64,000 bases of DNA from WTFY01 sp965205275. Its GTDB lineage: Bacteria > Pseudomonadota > Gammaproteobacteria > UBA4575. The stretch's first letter is position 1. Every line of letters begins with the position of its first letter. The stretch lies in the NCBI GenBank assembly GCA_965205275.1, contig OZ242168.1, positions 1,984,001 to 2,048,000 of the forward strand. The letters are read 5' to 3'. Position numbers and translations under genes: made by a program. The notes under the pieces were generated by a model. It saw nothing but the letters and a program-made list of their open reading frames with translations. It was not told where the DNA came from and did not search any database. Of the stretch, positions 8,881-17,649 are shown piece after piece.

Positions 8881-10470
8881 TCAGGTCTTCTCGGGAAGCG
8901 TTCGCCGAAAGTACTTCTTCAGAAATTCATCGAAAGATGCCGTATCAGAGGCCTCAATCTTGCACTGTTCTTCAACAGATTGCAGCACTGCATTTTTAAA
9001 AAACTTGGCGTCATGTTCACGTAACGCGTGGTCGCATAACTGAGTATGATGCATACTGGAGTAACGGTTAGCCATTTCAAAGAATCCTTCCTTGGTAGTG
9101 CGCATCTCATGCAGTATTTTTGCAGACGGTGTGAGTGTGGCGTCTCCAATCACCGCGGTTTGTTCCCGTAAGGCGGTACTGTAGTCGTTGCAATGGTTTG
9201 ACTCATCCAGTATTTCACAGATAGCCTGCATCTCATACAGGATTTCCCGGCCCCATTCCTGCAGTGAAACCCTTTGTTTCCCCCTGGTTAGTCTGAGTGC
9301 AGGGTCACGGCCATGATGCGCAGTACTGATTTCATTGTTGTCGATTGCCTGCCGTTCAGTTGCATCGATAAGCGGACTGTGCTGCAAAAGACAAAAAACC
9401 ATAAAGGCCTCCAGAAAATGGAGCTGTATGGAACTGATGCCCAGCGGTTCAAATAAATTCAGGTCCAGGGAACGCAGCTCTATATACTGGACACCATGCT
9501 GGTTTAATGCATAAACCGGTTTTTCATTACTGGCAGAGGGCTGTTTGGGTCGTACGGTACTGTAATATTCATTTTCTATCTGCAGGATATTGGTGTTGAG
9601 TTGACGATACTCGCCCGCAACCCGGACTCCAATCTTTTCATATTCGGGGCAGGGTGTTTCAATGGCACGTGTCAGGCATTTAATGTATGAGCCGATACTG
9701 TCATAACACGCCTTGACCCCGATCTCACTTTCTTTTTTATTGTTGTAGCCAATGTCCCCCATGCGCAACGTTGTTGCATGAGGCAGGTAATACGTAGTGG
9801 CAGCAAATTGCCTTAGTGCTCCGGGTGGCCCGTTCAAAAAAGATTTGCAAATTGCAGGGGAAGCGCCAAACAGATAATAAATCAGCCAGCCGTAGCGTTG
9901 CAGATTGCGAGTTAATGCGAAATACCGGTCTGAAATAAAATCCTGTTGTGAGGTATCGCGGCTGAATAAATCATGGTAATACAGCCAGAAAGCATCCTGC
10001 ATTGAATAATTAAAGTGCACGCCTGCAATTACCTGCATCATCTTGCCGTAGCGGTAACCGAGACCACGACGATAAACGGTCTTCATCATGCCCAGATTCG
10101 AGTCGCCGTAATACGCAATAGGAATGCTTTCTTCTCCAGCTACCATGCATGGCATGCTCGCGCTCCACAATAATTCATTCTCCAGCCGTGCATGAACAAA
10201 CTGGTGGATTTTCTGCAAAAACCCAAGTGTTGTAGAAATCCCTTGCGTGGGCGGTGTAATAAATTCCAGCAGCGCTTCCGAGTAGTCGGTTGTTATGTAT
10301 GGATTGGTGAGCGCCGAACCCAATGCAGGCGGGTGAGGTTGTTGAGAGATTTTTCCATCACTGTCTACCCGCAGTGATTCTTTTTCCAGGCCAATTTTGC
10401 TGCCGGATAATAAATTTTGCTGCTTGTCCTGGATGATCCTGGAGAGATTGTTATGTAACTGCTCGTACAT
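8881..10470 (-). CDS. gshA: Glutamate-cysteine ligase, E. coli type
   Basis: A 529-residue enzyme that makes gamma-glutamylcysteine, the first step of glutathione synthesis, in the cytoplasm. The N-terminus has the class-I GshA signature (KIGLEKESLRVDSDGKIS, then TTDYSEALLEFITPP). Later blocks MMQVIAGVHFNYS and YIELRSLDLNLFEPLG are typical active-site regions. Length is close to the 518 residues of the E. coli enzyme. It lies 76 bp upstream of senC on the same strand, so both may be one transcript. Glutathione can help reduce and carry selenium, which makes the pairing plausible but unproven. Confidence 0.95.
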   Translation of the reverse strand: MYEQLHNNLSRIIQDKQQNLLSGSKIGLEKESLRVDSDGKISQQPHPPALGSALTNPYITTDYSEALLEFITPPTQGISTTLGFLQKIHQFVHARLENELLWSASMPCMVAGEESIPIAYYGDSNLGMMKTVYRRGLGYRYGKMMQVIAGVHFNYSMQDAFWLYYHDLFSRDTSQQDFISDRYFALTRNLQRYGWLIYYLFGASPAICKSFLNGPPGALRQFAATTYYLPHATTLRMGDIGYNNKKESEIGVKACYDSIGSYIKCLTRAIETPCPEYEKIGVRVAGEYRQLNTNILQIENEYYSTVRPKQPSASNEKPVYALNQHGVQYIELRSLDLNLFEPLGISSIQLHFLEAFMVFCLLQHSPLIDATERQAIDNNEISTAHHGRDPALRLTRGKQRVSLQEWGREILYEMQAICEILDESNHCNDYSTALREQTAVIGDATLTPSAKILHEMRTTKEGFFEMANRYSSMHHTQLCDHALREHDAKFFKNAVLQSVEEQCKIEASDTASFDEFLKKYFRRTLPEKT

Positions 10471-10730
10471 TTATTTTGGAGCGCTGATGTGCTTTGTCCC
10501 GGGTTGACCGGAATAAAGCAGCGCCCTGAATTTTCAGTTCACCGGCATTTTACACATTTTATTTTCAAATGCTGTCACGATGAAAGTCTTATCTGCAAAT
10601 AAAATGGGCTTTTATCAAAGGCCGCACCTGCATGGGCATTGAGCTGAATGCTGTAGCAGCCTGTTCTTGCAGGTCTGGTACATGAATTTCAGCACAGGCC
10701 TGCGAGCCTGCTTCAGTAAAAATGAACGGA
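10471..10730. other. 260-bp intergenic stretch, ampD 3' side and gshA upstream region
   Basis: No gene is supported here. The segment lies beyond the stop of ampD and in front of the start of gshA on the same strand, so it should hold the gshA promoter. I could not pick a convincing -35/-10 pair or terminator. Confidence 0.4.
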
Positions 10731-11279
10731 TTATACCAGTTCCCTGTGCAGGCGTTGCCAGTCAAATGCATGACCCGGGTCGGTTTTTCGACCCGGTGCA
10801 ATTTCAGAATGGCCGACAACTCCCTGTCTGTTCAACGACGGGTAGGCAATGCGTAGCGCATCAATCAAGGCTGTCAGAACCAGATACTGGGTATCTTCGT
10901 AAGGTATTTTATCGGTACCTTCCAGTTCTATCCCTATGCTGAAATCATTGCAGCTTTTCTGCCCCTTGTAGGTCGAGATGCCGGCATGCCAGGCACGACG
11001 ATCAAAGGGAACAAATTGCACAATCCTGCCATCGCGTCGTATCAGCACATGTGCGGACACCTTTTGCTCTGCTATCGACGCAAAATAGGCGTGTGTGTCA
11101 GGGTCGAGTTGATTGGTAAACAACTGCTCAATGTACGGTTCTCCAAACTCACCCGGGGGCAGGCTGATGTTGTGGATGACAATCAGCGAAGGTTGACAAT
11201 GATCGGGACGTTCATCTGCATTCGGTGAGGGCATATAGCCTACACCGGCAATCAAATGGCTCGCAGGGTCGACACGCAT
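10731..11279 (-). CDS. ampD: 1,6-anhydro-N-acetylmuramyl-L-alanine amidase AmpD
   Basis: A 182-residue cytosolic zinc amidase of the amidase_2 fold that recycles cell-wall anhydro-muropeptides. Visible signatures are VIHNISLPPGEFG (first zinc His), VSAHVLIRRDGRIVQFVPF and the C-terminal VVGHSEIAPGRKTDPGHAFDW, which holds the second His and the Asp ligand. There is no signal peptide, which fits AmpD rather than AmiD. In enterobacteria its loss derepresses ampC; no ampR or ampC is in view. Confidence 0.95.
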   Translation of the reverse strand: MRVDPASHLIAGVGYMPSPNADERPDHCQPSLIVIHNISLPPGEFGEPYIEQLFTNQLDPDTHAYFASIAEQKVSAHVLIRRDGRIVQFVPFDRRAWHAGISTYKGQKSCNDFSIGIELEGTDKIPYEDTQYLVLTALIDALRIAYPSLNRQGVVGHSEIAPGRKTDPGHAFDWQRLHRELV

Positions 11280-11307
11280 GCGGGCCAGTATGCGGAATAT
11301 TCAGGCA

Positions 11308-11340
11308 ATAAAAAAGGCCCCGCCATGGCGGGGCCTTTAA
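11308..11340 (-). terminator. Rho-independent terminator of groESL
   Basis: A perfect palindromic stem GGCCCCGCC-AT-GGCGGGGCC lies 25 bp beyond the groEL stop, flanked by A-runs on one side and T-runs on the other. On the minus strand the stem is followed by TTTTTTATT, the usual U-tract. Confidence 0.9.
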
Positions 11341-11364
11341 AGACGGAATATGTCGCAAGGGCGA

Positions 11365-13011
11365 TTACATCATACCGCCCATACCGCCCATACCTGCCAT
11401 ATCAGTGGCACCTGGGTGATCAGGCGCTTCCTCCTGCGGTTTTTCAGCTACCATGGCCTGTGTGGTAACCATCAGGCCTGCAATGGAAGCTGCATTCTGC
11501 AGTGCAGTACGCGCTACTTTGGTGGGATCCAGAATCCCCATTTTAATCATGTCGCCGAATTCACCGGTAGCCGCGTTGTAACCAAAGTTACCTGTGCCCT
11601 CATCGACTTTTGCAAGGATCACAGAGGCTTCCCCTCCGGAGTTGGCAACAATCTGGCGTAGAGGCTCTTCTATAGCCCGACGTGCAATCTTGACACCCAC
11701 ATCCTGGTCATGGTTGTCACCTTTCAGGTCATCCAGGACCTTGCGGGCACGCAGCAAGGCCACACCCCCGCCCGGGACTACGCCTTCTTCAACTGCAGCA
11801 CGTGTCGCATGCAAGGCATCTTCAACGCGGGCTTTCTTTTCTTTCATTTCCATTTCAGTGGCAGCACCTACCTTGATTACCGCAACCCCGCCGGCGAGTT
11901 TTGCCATGCGCTCCTGCAGTTTTTCCTTGTCATAATCAGAAGTGGACTCTTCGATTTGTGCCTTGATCTGGTCAATGCGTCCTTTGATATCGCTCGCTTG
12001 GCCCGCACCGTCCACGATGGTGGTATTTTCTTTCGATACCATAATCCGTTTGGCATTGCCCAGGTCATCAAGACTGGCTTTTCCCAGTGAAAGACCTACT
12101 TCTTCAGAGATCACCGTACCTCCGGTCAATACCGCAATATCCTGCAGCATGGCCTTACGCCGGTCACCAAAACCGGGGGCCTTGGCTGCACAGACTTTCA
12201 CGATGCCACGAATGGTGTTTACAACCAAAGTCGCCAGGGCTTCACCTTCTACGTCTTCTGCGACGATCATCAAGGGTTTGCCTGCTTTTGCCACACCCTC
12301 AAGCAATGGGAGCAAGTCACGGATATTGGATATTTTCTTGTCATACAGCAGAATGTATGCATCTTCCAGGTCTGCACTCATACTGTCCTGGTTGTTGACA
12401 AAATAGGGTGACAGATAGCCACGGTCGAACTGCATGCCTTCAACGACTTCCAGTTCATTTTCCAGAGCGTTCCCTTCCTCTACCGTAATGACACCTTCCT
12501 TGCCGACCTTGTCCATGGATTCGGCAATGATGTCTCCAATAGACGTATCAGCATTTGCAGATATGCTGCCGACCTGGGCAATGGCTTTGGAATCTGCACA
12601 GGGCTTGGAGAGATCTTTAAGGCTGGCTACTGCAGCGACTACGGCTTTATCCAGGCCACGCTTGAGATCCATCGGGTTCATGCCTGCCGCAACGGCCTTC
12701 ATGCCTTCGCGCACAATGGCCTGGGCCAGCAGGGTTGCTGTGGTGGTTCCGTCACCGGCAACGTCAGAAGTTTGCGAGGCAACCTCTTTTACCATCTGCG
12801 CGCCCATGTTTTCAAATTTGTCTTCCAGTTCAATTTCTTTTGCAACGGACACTCCATCTTTGGTTACGGTGGGGGCCCCAAAAGATTTGTCTAGAACAAC
12901 ATTGCGTCCTTTAGGACCCAGTGTTGCCTTTACAGCATTGGCCAAAACATTGACGCCTTGCGCCATACGTTGTCTGGCATCTTCGTCAAAACGTACTTCT
13001 TTTGCACTCAT
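11365..13011 (-). CDS. groL: Chaperonin GroEL (60 kDa)
   Basis: A 548-residue chaperonin that folds proteins inside the GroEL-GroES ring. Canonical segments are VTKDGVSVAKEI, QTSDVAGDGTTTATLLAQAI (ATP site with the catalytic Asp), GYLSPYFVNN and EGVVPGGGVALLRA. It ends in the flexible tail DMAGMGGMGGMM. It lies 45 bp after groES in one operon with a terminator right behind. No oddity in the sequence. Confidence 0.98.
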   Translation of the reverse strand: MSAKEVRFDEDARQRMAQGVNVLANAVKATLGPKGRNVVLDKSFGAPTVTKDGVSVAKEIELEDKFENMGAQMVKEVASQTSDVAGDGTTTATLLAQAIVREGMKAVAAGMNPMDLKRGLDKAVVAAVASLKDLSKPCADSKAIAQVGSISANADTSIGDIIAESMDKVGKEGVITVEEGNALENELEVVEGMQFDRGYLSPYFVNNQDSMSADLEDAYILLYDKKISNIRDLLPLLEGVAKAGKPLMIVAEDVEGEALATLVVNTIRGIVKVCAAKAPGFGDRRKAMLQDIAVLTGGTVISEEVGLSLGKASLDDLGNAKRIMVSKENTTIVDGAGQASDIKGRIDQIKAQIEESTSDYDKEKLQERMAKLAGGVAVIKVGAATEMEMKEKKARVEDALHATRAAVEEGVVPGGGVALLRARKVLDDLKGDNHDQDVGVKIARRAIEEPLRQIVANSGGEASVILAKVDEGTGNFGYNAATGEFGDMIKMGILDPTKVARTALQNAASIAGLMVTTQAMVAEKPQEEAPDHPGATDMAGMGGMGGMM

Positions 13012-13056
13012 GATTATTCCTTCCTAAATGCGTTAAAACTTTTTGATTGTAAGAAA

Positions 13057-13347
13057 CTAGCCTTCGATCACTGCCATGACGTCGTCTTCGCGCATCACCA
13101 GCAGTTCTTCTCCGTCTACCTTCACTTCAGTGCCAGAATATTTTCCAAACAGGATTTTATCCCCGGCTTTTAAATCCAGCGCACGAACATCTCCACTGTC
13201 TGTGATTTTACCATTTCCTACTGCAACCACTTCACCCTTGATCGGTTTTTCTGTGGCTGAATCTGGGATCACAATACCACCAGGACTTGTACGCTCTTCT
13301 TCCATACGCTTGACGACCACCCGGTCATGCAACGGACGTATCTTCAT
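13057..13347 (-). CDS. groS: Co-chaperonin GroES
   Basis: A 96-residue lid protein of the chaperonin. It shows MKIRPLHDRVVVKR at the N-terminus, the mobile-loop region EERTSPGGIVIPDSA and the C-terminal ELLVMREDDVMAVIE. It is the first gene of the groESL operon. The start ATG 13347 is preceded on the minus strand by a strong AAGGAGGCGATCCTG ribosome site. Regulation is discussed under the CIRCE element upstream. Confidence 0.98.
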   Translation of the reverse strand: MKIRPLHDRVVVKRMEEERTSPGGIVIPDSATEKPIKGEVVAVGNGKITDSGDVRALDLKAGDKILFGKYSGTEVKVDGEELLVMREDDVMAVIEG

Positions 13348-13419
13348 CAGGATCGCCTCCTTAATATCAATTTTGATGTTTCAATAACTAAGCTTGCTTT
13401 GGCAGGGAGGCCAAATTTG

Positions 13420-13446
13420 TTAGCACTCCCACCTAATGAGTGCTAA
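13420..13446 (-). promoter_or_regulatory. CIRCE operator (HrcA-binding site) of groESL
   Basis: A perfect inverted repeat TTAGCACTC-N9-GAGTGCTAA stands 73 bp upstream of groES. This is the textbook CIRCE sequence bound by the heat-shock repressor HrcA. It overlaps the -10 box and the likely transcription start, so HrcA should block groESL at low temperature. hrcA itself is not in the window. Confidence 0.93.
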
Positions 13447-13473
13447 TCATACGGGTGCAATGCATGAAGTCAA
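13446..13473 (-). promoter_or_regulatory. Sigma70-type promoter of groESL
   Basis: On the minus strand, TTGACT (13468-13473) and TATGAT (13446-13451) are separated by 16 bp. The -10 box abuts the CIRCE repeat. This arrangement points to housekeeping sigma plus HrcA repression instead of a sigma32-only promoter. Confidence 0.75.
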
Positions 13474-13514
13474 GATGTTTTTTAAGGGTATTTTTAAGGA
13501 TTCAGGCGGACTGT

Positions 13515-13976
13515 TCAGTCATCGTGGCCGGTAGTCTTGCCTTCATAGGTATTGCCACGGGATGTGTGTATCGAGGTTGTATACAGGGTGTTTTTGAAAA
13601 CATTGCCGAATCTGGCCATTGACCATGCAACCAATGCCCTGCGTGTAAAAGGTACCAGACAGACAAGCCCGATTCCGTCGGTAAAAAACCCCGGGGTGAG
13701 CAACAAGGCCCCGCCGACCAACAGGGCAACCCCTTCCAGCATCTCAGTGGCTGGATAACGGCCCTCACTCAGGGATCGGTGAAATCTCAGATAGGTTTGC
13801 AACCCCTGTATACGCAGCAAGGCAGCCCCTGTGATGGCAGTCAGAATAACCAGACCAACCGTAGGGAGCACACCGATCAGGCTGCCTACCTGGATCAACA
13901 GGTAAATTTCAACGATGGGCACTATTAAAAAAGCAGCCGCCAAAACGGGAAATGGTCTGATCTGAACACGTGACAT
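13515..13976 (-). CDS. fxsA: FxsA-family inner-membrane protein
   Basis: A 153-residue protein with hydrophobic stretches near residues 8-30 (VLAAAFLIVPIVEIYLLIQV), 32-55 (VLPTVGLVILTAITGAALL) and 78-100 (GVALLVGGALLLTPGFFTDG). The last one is the typical FxsA signature. In E. coli FxsA overproduction relieves F-plasmid exclusion of phage T7; its normal role is not known. Its place behind groESL, next to cutA and dsbD, is the usual gammaproteobacterial order. Confidence 0.88.
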   Translation of the reverse strand: MSRVQIRPFPVLAAAFLIVPIVEIYLLIQVGSLIGVLPTVGLVILTAITGAALLRIQGLQTYLRFHRSLSEGRYPATEMLEGVALLVGGALLLTPGFFTDGIGLVCLVPFTRRALVAWSMARFGNVFKNTLYTTSIHTSRGNTYEGKTTGHDD

Positions 13977-14091
13977 GGATTTGCTCCTTCTATAATGCCA
14001 ATATGGGAGTACATCACCTAAACTTCAATACCCTAAAGGCAACGATGCCCTGTCAAGTTTGCAATATACCCAAACTCTGATGTAACGCGCC

Positions 14092-14412
14092 ATGAGTTCA
14101 CATTTACTGATACTGACCACTTTCCCGGACATCGATACTGCGAGGCGGATTGCACAGGAAATTGTGCAGGCAAAGCTTGCAGCATGCGTAAATATCCTGC
14201 CCCAGGCACAATCTGTTTACATGTGGCAGGGCAAGGAGTGTATGGATACTGAGCATATTGCTCTCATAAAAACCACTGCAAGCGGATATTCAGAACTTGA
14301 ATCCTATCTACAAAGTCGACATCCTTACGAACTTCCGGAGATTATTGCGACTCCTATTACCAAAGGTCTGGAAAATTACCTGGACTGGGTCACGGAGAAC
14401 GTAATCCTATGA
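14092..14412 (+). CDS. cutA: CutA1 divalent-cation tolerance protein
   Basis: A 106-residue trimeric protein of the CutA1 family. It has LILTTFPDIDTARRIAQEIV, the conserved LAACVNILPQAQSVYMWQGK block with the metal-binding Cys and aromatic residues, and the ending YELPEIIATPITKGLENYLD. It is linked to copper tolerance in E. coli; its molecular action is unresolved. Its stop overlaps the start of dsbD (ATGA), so the two are translationally coupled. Confidence 0.95.
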   Translation: MSSHLLILTTFPDIDTARRIAQEIVQAKLAACVNILPQAQSVYMWQGKECMDTEHIALIKTTASGYSELESYLQSRHPYELPEIIATPITKGLENYLDWVTENVIL

Positions 14413-16331
14413 AGAGCCTGAACATCTTTTTACTTACGGTGCTGGTCGTGCTGGGACACCCTGCGAGCCTGGCGGATTCCAGTACCGGGTCTGCATTCTC
14501 CGGCAAACTTGACTGGTTGATCAGCGGTACAGGTGACAATGAATTTCTCGATCCTGACCGTGCCTTTCAGGTCACGGCAACACCGGGCGATGCCCGCACC
14601 ATTGTGACAGACTGGCGGATTGCGAAGGGGTATTATCTTTACAAGGATAAAATTGGCGTTATGCCCAAGGACGAAACCCGAATCACTCTGGGTGTCGTGC
14701 AGTTACCCGACGGGAAAGAGATGCACGACGAGTACTTCGGCGCAGTAGTCAGCATTGATCATGACTTCCAGGCCGGCATCCCCGTACAGCGTGTGGCTGC
14801 GGATACCCGCGCAGTTGATTTGATGGTGACCTATCAGGGGTGCGCAAAAGCCGGTCTTTGTTATCCGCCGATTACCAAAACCCTTCGGGTCAATCTCGAT
14901 CCGGTGGGGGACCGCACAATCCTTTCTGCCAAAGACAGCCCATCAGGCAGTATTTCAGCAAGCAGTCCTGATTTCCAGTCCGAGCAGGACCGTTTTGCCG
15001 CCATGCTTGCCTCCGGAAAACTCTGGCTCATTGTAGCCAGCTTTTTTGGTCTGGGGTTATTGCTTGCCTTCACACCCTGTGTGTTCCCGATGATTCCAAT
15101 CCTGTCCAGCATCATCGTTGGACAGGGTGAAAACGTTTCCGCATCCAGAGCGTTTGGGCTGTCGCTAGTATATGTGCTGGCCATGGCCGCCACGTATACC
15201 GTAGCCGGAATCGTGATTGGCCTGTCGGGAGAAAATATTCAAATCTGGTTTCAGAATCCATGGGTGTTGAGTGTGTTTGTGGGAATACTGGTACTGCTTT
15301 CGATGTCCATGTTCGGGTTCTACGAACTGCAAATACCTCATGCGGTGCAGTCCAGGTTGCATACGGTCGGCTCAGGTCAGCGGCAAGGTTCCCATACGGG
15401 TGCGGGCATCATGGGTTTCCTGTCGGCATTGATTGTCGGGCCCTGTATCAATGCCCCCCTGATCGGTGCGCTGATCTATATTGCCAATGTCGGTGATGCC
15501 GTAATCGGTGGCATCGCATTGTTTGCGTTGAGCATGGGCATGGGTGTACCGCTGCTGGTGATCGGCACTTCGGCAGGGAAAATACTCCCGAAGGCGGGGG
15601 CCTGGATGGGTGCAGTGAAAGCAGTGTCCGGGGTGTTGCTGCTGGCACTTGCCATCTGGATGCTGGAGCGCATTGTACCTGCACCGGTCGTCCTGCTGCT
15701 CTCCGGAGCATTGCTCATCGCCTCTTCAGTCTATATGGGGGCGCTTGAAACCGTCCCGCGGGGCGCTTCCGGCTGGTTCAGGCTATGGAAAGGCTTAGGG
15801 ATCATTGCATTGGTGTACGGTGCAGTGCTGGTGATTGGAGCGGCAGGCGGCAGTCACAGCCTGTTACACCCGCTGCAGGGCATTACCGCACGGTATATTG
15901 CACCGGACAGTTCCGGCAACAAAAATGCCGCCTACGCACTGCCTTTTCAGCAGGTCAAAGGGGTCAAAGGACTTGATATGGCGATTCAGCAAGCCGTCAA
16001 GGAAGGCCGACCTGTCATGCTGGATTTTTACGCGGACTGGTGTATTTCCTGCAAGGAGATGGAAGCCTTTACGTTCAGCAATACAAGGGTACAGGGCGCG
16101 TTGCAGGATTTCGTATTGCTGCAGTCGGATGTCACGGATAACGACCAGCAGGACCAGGCGTTGTTAAGGCATCTGAGCCTGTTTGGCCCACCTGCAATTT
16201 TGTTTTATGACAGCGCAGGCCATGAAATGCACAATTATCGTGTGGTCGGTTTCATGAGTGCATCCAGATTTACATCACACATTGAGCGTTTTAAACAGGC
16301 TGGTAGCGTCACGTTCAGCCTGAACGATTAG
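14409..16331 (+). CDS. dsbD: Thiol:disulfide interchange protein DsbD
   Basis: A 640-residue inner-membrane reductant carrier that moves electrons from cytoplasmic thioredoxin to periplasmic thiol proteins. The signal peptide is at residues 1-22. The periplasmic alpha domain has its redox pair in YQGCAKAGLCYPP near residue 155. A multi-helix beta domain starts near residue 200 with LAFTPCVFPMIPILSS. The C-terminal thioredoxin-like gamma domain holds FYADWCISCKEMEAF near residue 545. All three Cys pairs are present, so it should be functional. Confidence 0.96.
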   Translation: MKSLNIFLLTVLVVLGHPASLADSSTGSAFSGKLDWLISGTGDNEFLDPDRAFQVTATPGDARTIVTDWRIAKGYYLYKDKIGVMPKDETRITLGVVQLPDGKEMHDEYFGAVVSIDHDFQAGIPVQRVAADTRAVDLMVTYQGCAKAGLCYPPITKTLRVNLDPVGDRTILSAKDSPSGSISASSPDFQSEQDRFAAMLASGKLWLIVASFFGLGLLLAFTPCVFPMIPILSSIIVGQGENVSASRAFGLSLVYVLAMAATYTVAGIVIGLSGENIQIWFQNPWVLSVFVGILVLLSMSMFGFYELQIPHAVQSRLHTVGSGQRQGSHTGAGIMGFLSALIVGPCINAPLIGALIYIANVGDAVIGGIALFALSMGMGVPLLVIGTSAGKILPKAGAWMGAVKAVSGVLLLALAIWMLERIVPAPVVLLLSGALLIASSVYMGALETVPRGASGWFRLWKGLGIIALVYGAVLVIGAAGGSHSLLHPLQGITARYIAPDSSGNKNAAYALPFQQVKGVKGLDMAIQQAVKEGRPVMLDFYADWCISCKEMEAFTFSNTRVQGALQDFVLLQSDVTDNDQQDQALLRHLSLFGPPAILFYDSAGHEMHNYRVVGFMSASRFTSHIERFKQAGSVTFSLND

Positions 16332-16622
16332 TGCATGGATTCGATTCAAAGAGAGGCCGTTGAACCAGCCCTCTGAACTGCTCAGCCAGACCCTTGCCAT
16401 CAAAACTCCCCGGTGTCGTTCTGGCATGATGTCTATCCCAGCGTGGCAGACAACCCTTCAGGGTAAAGATCCATTGCTGCGCTGATCTTGGGCCCACAGC
16501 TGTAGTTTTTCCGGCTAAGCAAGTAGTCAGTGGTTTAGGGATCAAGCACTGGGTGCCCATACAGATACCCTGCTATCAAGACAGTGCGCCGGGTTAACCG
16601 AAACAAGCACTGAGGTTAACCA
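16332..16622. other. Non-coding stretch after dsbD
   Basis: I see no gene, clear terminator or repeat in these 291 bases. Together with the doubtful small frame that follows, it forms a 550-bp spacer between two convergent transcription units. Confidence 0.4.
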
Positions 16623-16877
16623 TTAGTCGCTTACATCGTACAGATTGGTTCTCTGTACAACTGCACGATCCATCAGGCCGTCGACCGTGGTATCAACGTT
16701 GTGCATTGCAATTCGACTCATAAAGGCACGCGGTTCTATCTGCATGAAAAGATGCCCAAATACCTCATACGCAAAACTGCTCGAAATAACCCCAGCATCG
16801 GCATCATCCAATGTAACCGGATCTCGGTCACGCAGCAGGTTTTCAATCACGTTTCGAACACACGGATATGTCGGCAT
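16623..16877 (-). CDS. Small hypothetical protein (uncertain)
   Basis: An 84-codon frame starting 7 bp after the stop of the ABC permease and on the same strand. The product is soluble and acidic, beginning MPTYPCVRNVIENLLRDRDP. I recognise no domain and there is no obvious ribosome site. It might be the last gene of the ABC operon or a chance frame. Confidence 0.35.
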   Translation of the reverse strand: MPTYPCVRNVIENLLRDRDPVTLDDADAGVISSSFAYEVFGHLFMQIEPRAFMSRIAMHNVDTTVDGLMDRAVVQRTNLYDVSD

Positions 16878-16884
16878 GCATGGG

Positions 16885-17649
16885 TTACTGTTTTAACCGG
16901 TATCCGGTCCTGAATATTCCCCAGATGATGGTGAGGCAGATTGCAGTAAACAGCAGCACCATGAACAGGCTGATTTCTATACGGACATCCGCAACTTCGT
17001 AAAAACTCCAGCGAAAACCACTGACCAGGTATACCACCGGGTTAAACAGGCTTACCACCTGCCAGACAGGTGGCAGCATATCGATGGTATAGAAACTTCC
17101 GCCCAGAAATACCAGGGGGGTAATCACCAGCATCGGGATCAGCTGCAGTTTTTCGAAGTTGTCCGCCCAGAGGCCGATAATGAATCCGAGCAGGCTGAAG
17201 GAAATACAGGTCAAAACCAGAAAGCCAAGCATCCAGAAAGGGTGATGAACGTTCAACTCGACAAAAAATCCTGCCGTTGCCAGTATAATGACACCGATGA
17301 AGAAGGATTTAGTGGCTGCAGCACCCACGTAGCCCATCAGGATTTCAACGAATGAAACCGGTGCAGACAGTATTTCGTAAATTGTTCCTGTGAATCTCGG
17401 GAAATAGATACCAAACGAGGCATTCGCGACACTTTGTGTGAGCAGAGCAAGCATCATCAGGCCCGGTACGATAAATGCCCCGTAGGAAACACCCTCAATG
17501 GTTTCAATGCGTGCTCCAATGGCGGAACCGAATACGACGAAATACAGTATCGTGGAGATAATCGGCGAGACAAAGCTCTGCATGATGGTGTCCCATGCAC
17601 GCAACATTTCATATTTATAGATTATTCTGACTGCATGAAGGTTTATCAT
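16885..17649 (-). CDS. yadH: ABC-2 type transporter permease, YadH-like
   Basis: A 254-residue permease with six hydrophobic segments typical of ABC-2 exporters. Examples are FVSPIISTILYFVVFGSAIG near residue 27, an amphipathic FPRFTGTIYEILSAPVSFVE region, and VFLGGSFYTIDMLPPVWQVV before the last helices. Its start overlaps the stop of the ATPase gene by 4 bp. The E. coli homologue YadGH has no settled substrate. The pair sits between dsbD and aroQ, a place where many relatives have no genes. Confidence 0.9.
   Translation of the reverse strand: MINLHAVRIIYKYEMLRAWDTIMQSFVSPIISTILYFVVFGSAIGARIETIEGVSYGAFIVPGLMMLALLTQSVANASFGIYFPRFTGTIYEILSAPVSFVEILMGYVGAAATKSFFIGVIILATAGFFVELNVHHPFWMLGFLVLTCISFSLLGFIIGLWADNFEKLQLIPMLVITPLVFLGGSFYTIDMLPPVWQVVSLFNPVVYLVSGFRWSFYEVADVRIEISLFMVLLFTAICLTIIWGIFRTGYRLKQ

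Noticed and set aside
11594..13027. Long plus-strand frames opposite groEL
   Set aside because: Antisense shadows of a strongly conserved gene; no independent evidence.
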